DNA of 15,405 nt from Chloromonas sp. AAM2 (taxonomy: Eukaryota > Chlorophyta > Chlorophyceae > Chlamydomonadales > Chlamydomonadaceae): contig QAXH01005565.1 in the NCBI GenBank assembly GCA_004335635.1, positions 714 to 16,118 on the forward strand, written 5' to 3'. The first letter of the stretch is position 1; the number at the start of each line of letters is the position of its first letter. Shown piece by piece: positions 15,201-15,405 of this stretch. The notes below the pieces were generated by a model. It did no database searches and was not told the origin of the DNA. It saw only the letters and a list, made by a program, of their open reading frames with translations. A program made the position numbers and the translations under genes.

Positions 15201-15312
15201 CCGACGCCCACATGGTACTTCACTTGGAGGGCATGTCCAAGGTTCCGTGGCGGGACGACCTGAGGCACACGGGCCACAAGGCGGGCGAGCGCATGCAAGC
15301 GTCCGTGTGGAA
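9025..15312 (+). CDS. Multi-pass membrane protein, XK-related (XKR)-like; 3' end beyond window
   Basis: Seen: exons 9025-9204, 9432-9593, 9902-10050, 10734-10836, 11824-11982, 12338-12402, 12666-12777, 13051-13203, 14272-14417 and 15190-15312 join in one frame of about 450 codons; a donor GTGAGT at 15313 shows it continues. Hydrophobic segments: about residues 86-107, 127-147 and 199-222, with a weaker one around 284-300. Motifs: DIVTD (105-109) at the end of helix 1, SKFWYYLDE (148-156) after helix 2, ESIPQ (264-268). Known: XK-related proteins, including plasma-membrane scramblases such as XKR8, show a similar order of an acidic helix-1 motif, an S..WY..D motif and an ES.PQ motif. Inference: a distant XK-family member with a long soluble C-terminal region I do not recognise. 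Start chosen at the first ATG with A at -3 before a well-formed exon; an upstream exon is possible. The exon 4/5 junction is the least certain. Confidence 0.7.
9221..9312. repeat. Short duplications in intron 1 of the XK-like gene
   Basis: gtgtgcagggctgcatgtca occurs twice (about 9238 and 9274), and tgtgtcacgtgtgca occurs on both sides. Confidence 0.7.
9432..9593 (+). CDS. XK-like gene exon 2 (residues 61-114)
   Basis: Acceptor CTTCCAG. Contains the first membrane helix, GYILVFLIVSLFSTSLYLF, followed by DIVTDVIVAK. Two acidic residues in D-x-x-T-D recall the XK-family helix-1 motif. Donor AAG|GTAGGC, phase 0. Confidence 0.85.
9594..9901. other. XK-like intron 2, no further gene seen
   Basis: Bounded by GTAGGC and TTGCAG. 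A cryptic acceptor near 9796 would open a frame that stops at once in the phase required. Confidence 0.5.
9902..10050 (+). CDS. XK-like gene exon 3 (residues 115-163 plus two bases)
   Basis: Acceptor TTTTGCAG. Encodes ALLESGQTEYELYG, a helix WMVLVIALNHYFVIAAMLF, then SKFWYYLDEVALVRIR. Donor GA|GTGAGT, phase 2. The SxxWYxxD motif is typical of XK-related proteins. Confidence 0.85.
10051..10096. repeat. GGTT-rich low-complexity tract
   Basis: gtgagtggttggttgggtgg and similar text directly follow the exon 3 donor. Confidence 0.6.
10483..10672. repeat. 19-bp tandem array, ten copies, mostly alternating two variants
   Basis: Units accatgtgaccatgcggcg and accatgtaactatgcggcg start every 19 bp from 10483 and alternate for the first seven units, then break step. 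Lies in intron 3 of the XK-like gene. Confidence 0.95.
10734..10836 (+). CDS. XK-like gene exon 4 (split E164 to about residue 198)
   Basis: Acceptor CTGCACAG; the first G completes glutamate 164. Encodes LQMPWENEHMFLSTARGHPY, then MLVGGFLKPDTGSL. I end it at TTG|GTCAGT because that is phase 0, matching exon 5. A donor after ACAG (10828) would be phase 1 and need an extra exon. Confidence 0.62.
10829..10866. repeat. Tandem duplication at the exon 4 donor
   Basis: ggttcgttggtcagtt appears twice in about 40 bp, placing two GTCAGT candidate donors downstream of exon 4. Confidence 0.75.
10837..11823. other. XK-like intron 4 (987 bp), no confident exon
   Basis: It holds a direct repeat (11118-11152, 11350-11384), C-rich telomere-like scraps and an alga-like TATATATATG stretch near 10905. 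A small extra exon here cannot be ruled out. Confidence 0.45.
11118..11384. repeat. 35-bp direct repeat about 232 bp apart
   Basis: ggtgccac..cccctcct.gccatgctcttccatgc at 11118-11152 and 11350-11384, with few mismatches. Confidence 0.75.
11824..11982 (+). CDS. XK-like gene exon 5 (about residues 199-251)
   Basis: Acceptor TGGCAG. Opens with a membrane helix AVVTLLAALITLISVPFL, then a loop ending TCFDESDIRDKLMTATNFLL and Q. Donor CAG|GTGCGG, phase 0. Confidence 0.8.
11983..12337. other. XK-like intron 5 (355 bp)
   Basis: Pyrimidine-rich near its 3' end. It contains a degraded copy of the exon 6 start at 12213-12245 and no other recognised feature. Confidence 0.5.
12213..12245 (+). repeat. 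Degraded copy of the XK-like exon 6 start
   Basis: ccccag then tatccagcagtgtgagtacc resembles the true edge ctcag then taccagacggtgcgagtgcc. One indel and a stop codon make it non-coding. Confidence 0.5.
12338..12402 (+). CDS. XK-like gene exon 6 (about residues 252-272 plus two bases)
   Basis: Acceptor TTTCTCAG before TACCAGACG. Encodes YQTVRVPSECFLESIPQSAF plus Q; holds ESIPQ. Donor AAGG|GTGAGG, phase 2; glycine is split with exon 7. Confidence 0.78.
12444..12472. repeat. 8-bp inverted repeat (hairpin)
   Basis: attttccg and cggaaaat separated by 13 nt, in an AT-richer patch of intron 6. Confidence 0.5.
12666..12777 (+). CDS. XK-like gene exon 7 (about residues 273-310)
   Basis: Acceptor CTTTTAG; its first G completes glycine. 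Encodes FLYTHLKGASLPSLVQSLAV, then STLNVAKNLVDIYLGYK, a moderately hydrophobic helix in the place where XK proteins have another membrane segment. Donor AAG|GTTGGT, phase 0. Confidence 0.8.
12867..13014. repeat. Dispersed repeat, copy 3 with A-rich tail
   Basis: Head at 12867-12900 (tagtccggggagggctgctc), tail ggaaaagaaaacaggctgca at about 12992-13011. Extra DNA separates head and tail compared with copy 2. Lies in intron 7 of the XK-like gene. Confidence 0.5.
12958..13037. repeat. Duplicated segment before XK-like exon 8
   Basis: gaaatgtaaaccagctcagt and ggaatgtaaatcacctcagt, each followed by gggctg, about 51 bp apart. The second copy lies directly upstream of the exon 8 acceptor. Confidence 0.75.
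13051..13203 (+). CDS. XK-like gene exon 8 (about residues 311-361)
   Basis: Acceptor TGTGCAG. Encodes VSGFSVLAYARNALQFEGAA, then a basic region RWNSLRSSRAERLV and GGDFHSLAHAQR. It has a higher GC content than the flanking introns. Donor AGG|GTGGGA, phase 0. Domain not recognised. Confidence 0.72.
13211..13300. repeat. 32-bp tandem array, 2.8 copies
   Basis: Units start at 13211, 13243 and 13275 (aggcagagacaaacagaact...). It begins 8 bp after the exon 8 donor. Confidence 0.95.
13338..13364. repeat. Short telomere-like TTAGGG tract
   Basis: tagggttagggtaggttagg and gttag in intron 8 of the XK-like gene, flanked by two cttgttgttg-type segments. Confidence 0.7.
13887..13906 (+). repeat. Exact 20-bp copy of the XK-like exon 9 start and acceptor
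   Basis: tgcagatgaagctgtttcag is identical to 14267-14286. Read as an exon, it stops after a few codons. Confidence 0.85.
14016..14231. mobile_element. hAT-like miniature inverted-repeat element (216 bp)
   Basis: Ends are cacggttcgacaat (14016-14029) and attgtcgaaccctg (14218-14231), inverted repeats with one mismatch in 14. They are flanked by gtcatggt (14008-14015) and gtcatgat (14232-14239), an 8-bp target duplication with one mismatch. hAT transposons make 8-bp duplications, and their termini often begin CAGGG. The interior is AT-richer than its surroundings, with an internal palindrome aatccgatcggatt, and is too short to encode a transposase. Confidence 0.8.
14272..14417 (+). CDS. XK-like gene exon 9 (about residues 362-409 plus two bases)
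   Basis: Acceptor CCGTGCAG. Encodes MKLFQAALYRKRILVSTHPE, then RWVNEECVIVASSWQMAGFI and ADSLPVSL. Donor AG|GTAGGA, phase 2. The hAT-like element ends 40 bp before this exon. Domain not recognised. Confidence 0.78.
14430..14966. repeat. Telomere-like 11-bp satellite, about 49 copies
   Basis: Units of the type taagcctaggg, taggcctaggg, taaggttaggg and taaggctaggg run for about 540 bp in intron 9 of the XK-like gene. The period is 11 bp, not the 6-8 bp of a true telomere. Many units contain GGGTAAG, a good splice-donor match, and palindromes AGGCCT and CCTAGG. Confidence 0.95.
15190..15312 (+). CDS. XK-like gene exon 10 (about residues 410-450)
   Basis: Acceptor GTGTGCAG; its T completes a serine codon. 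Encodes DEESDAHMVLHLEGMSKVPW, then RDDLRHTGHKAGERMQASVW. Soluble. Donor AA|GTGAGT, phase 2, so the gene continues outside the window. Confidence 0.78.
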
Positions 15313-15405
15313 GTGAGTCAGAGATGGGGAAAGGGCAGCTAAGAGAAGGGGGGAGGCATGGAGATAAGTCAAGGATGGGAAAAGGGCAGGTAGGAGAGGG
15401 AGGGG

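Noticed and set aside
1..15405. tRNA, rRNA, CRISPR or bacterial operon features
   Set aside because: No cloverleaf, rRNA core or spacer array was recognised; spliced eukaryotic genes make a prokaryotic reading untenable.

Overview
The window looks like nuclear DNA of a green alga, probably a chlorophyte. It holds two intron-rich genes arranged head to head. All introns are GT-AG, exons are short (65 to 180 nt), and introns are packed with minisatellites and CATG/CACGTG-rich low-complexity DNA. The N-terminus of the chaperonin and its exon-by-exon match to CCT1 also suit a green alga. The species cannot be named from sequence alone.

Minus strand, 8588 down to 1774: a complete gene for the alpha subunit of the eukaryotic cytosolic chaperonin CCT/TRiC (CCT1, TCP-1 alpha). 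I rebuilt 12 exons that join in frame into a 549-residue protein. The nucleotide-binding motifs [20 protein letters not shown] and GGGAVEAA are intact. Ten of eleven donors begin GTG.

Plus strand, 9025 to beyond 15405: a second gene, of which ten exons (about 450 residues) are visible and the 3' end is missing. It encodes a multi-pass membrane protein. It has a D-x-x-T-D motif at the end of the first membrane helix, S-x-x-W-Y-x-x-D after the second, and E-S-I-P-Q further on. These resemble the XK-related (XKR) family; the assignment is tentative. About 436 bp separate the two start codons and must hold both promoters.

1 to 1773 is downstream of CCT1. It has no convincing intact gene, a possible decayed reading frame at 3-572, and two copies of the last CCT1 codons.

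The most unusual property is that many exon edges of both genes recur as 15-70 bp copies in the adjacent intron or 3' flank. Examples lie next to CCT1 exons 5, 6, 7 (both ends), 8, 10 (twice) and 12 (twice), and next to exons 4, 6, 8 and 9 of the second gene. The copies often keep the splice site or reading frame. Introns also carry tandem arrays of 51, 35, 21, 19, 17, 32 and 11 bp. The 11-bp array is a 540-bp telomere-like tract full of GGGTAAG decoy donors. A 216-bp non-autonomous hAT-like element, with 14-bp inverted ends and a near-perfect 8-bp target duplication, lies 40 bp before an exon. The two proteins have no evident functional link beyond sharing the intergenic region.
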